Shown: piece by piece, positions 5,153 through 5,241 of the stretch
Layout: each line of letters starts with the position of its first letter
Numbering within the stretch: the stretch's first letter is position 1
Assembly: GCA_029007415.1 (NCBI GenBank)
Contig: JAQXHT010000076.1
Coordinates: forward strand, 1 to 5,241
Length of the DNA: 5,241 nt
Reading direction: 5' to 3'
DNA from: a bacterium
Lineage (GTDB): Bacteria > Bacillota_I > Bacilli_A > RF39 > UBA660
Made by a program: the position numbers and the translations under genes
The notes under the pieces: generated by a model
The model's database searches: none
Told to the model about the DNA's origin: nothing
The model's input: the letters and a program-made list of their open reading frames with translations, nothing else

Positions 5153-5241
5153 ACCTCTTCATCCCATAAATTACTTTCTTCTTTGGCTCTCAATGTAAGA
5201 ATATATTGCCCACCATTAACGCTCCACCTCATACCTGGTTG
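5125..5241 (-). CDS. C-terminus of a DDE-type transposase (partial)
   Basis: Read on the minus strand from the right edge, the open frame gives QPGMRWSVNGGQYILTLRA, then KEESNLWDEEVKKRILALC and TAA at 5127-5125. The pattern GMRWS..G.Q.ILTLRA...S..WD is typical of the very C-terminus of transposases such as the ISKra4-like group, where it follows the last catalytic acid. The family name is tentative because only 38 residues are present. The gene starts outside the window. The rest of the insertion element should lie to the right, and its near end would be close to 5101. Confidence 0.65.
   Translation of the reverse strand, partial: QPGMRWSVNGGQYILTLRAKEESNLWDEEVKKRILALC

Noticed and set aside
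1..5241. CRISPR array, tRNA or rRNA genes.
   Set aside because: No spaced direct repeats, tRNA cloverleaf signature or rRNA-like sequence was seen on either strand by eye.

Overview
The window is strongly AT-rich bacterial DNA with good Shine-Dalgarno sites. It carries a Firmicutes-type T-box leader and a YneF (UPF0154) membrane protein. All Trp codons in valS are TGG and genes end in TAA or TAG, so the standard bacterial code applies. A low-GC Bacillota, probably of the Bacilli or an Erysipelotrichia/RF39-like gut lineage, is the best guess; the exact taxon cannot be read from this sequence.

Left part (1-3693) is a housekeeping region. It holds the tail of an unrecognised gene (1-104), an AIG2/gamma-glutamylcyclotransferase-like gene (111-578), yneF (655-864), and valyl-tRNA synthetase (1144-3672). 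valS has its own promoter (TTGCTA-17-TATAAT), a complete T-box riboswitch with a readable Val GUA specifier, and an intrinsic terminator at each end of the gene. The long reading frame that opens at 985 only reads through the T-box; the real valS start is ATG 1144.

Middle part (about 3710-4070) is an internally deleted IS200/IS605 (HUH/Y1) element. Both subterminal hairpins survive (same TTTA loop, related stems). Only the C-terminal half of tnpA is left: the helix with the catalytic tyrosine is present, the N-terminal half with the HUH motif is gone.

Right part (4066-5152) is a compact three-gene cassette. It is driven by a near-consensus promoter (TTGACA-17-CATAAT) whose -35 box touches the IS right end and whose -10 box lies inside an inverted repeat. 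The genes are a DUF3990-type protein (candidate ADP-ribosyltransferase-like toxin), an unnamed 84-aa protein and a DUF3791 protein. They overlap by 23 nt and 1 nt and end at a strong terminator. The first gene carries an in-frame TAA at codon 9 between two well-conserved parts of the protein, so the likely toxin looks freshly inactivated while its two small partners stay intact. The window ends in the C-terminus of a DDE-type transposase on the minus strand, whose last codons overlap the cassette terminator.
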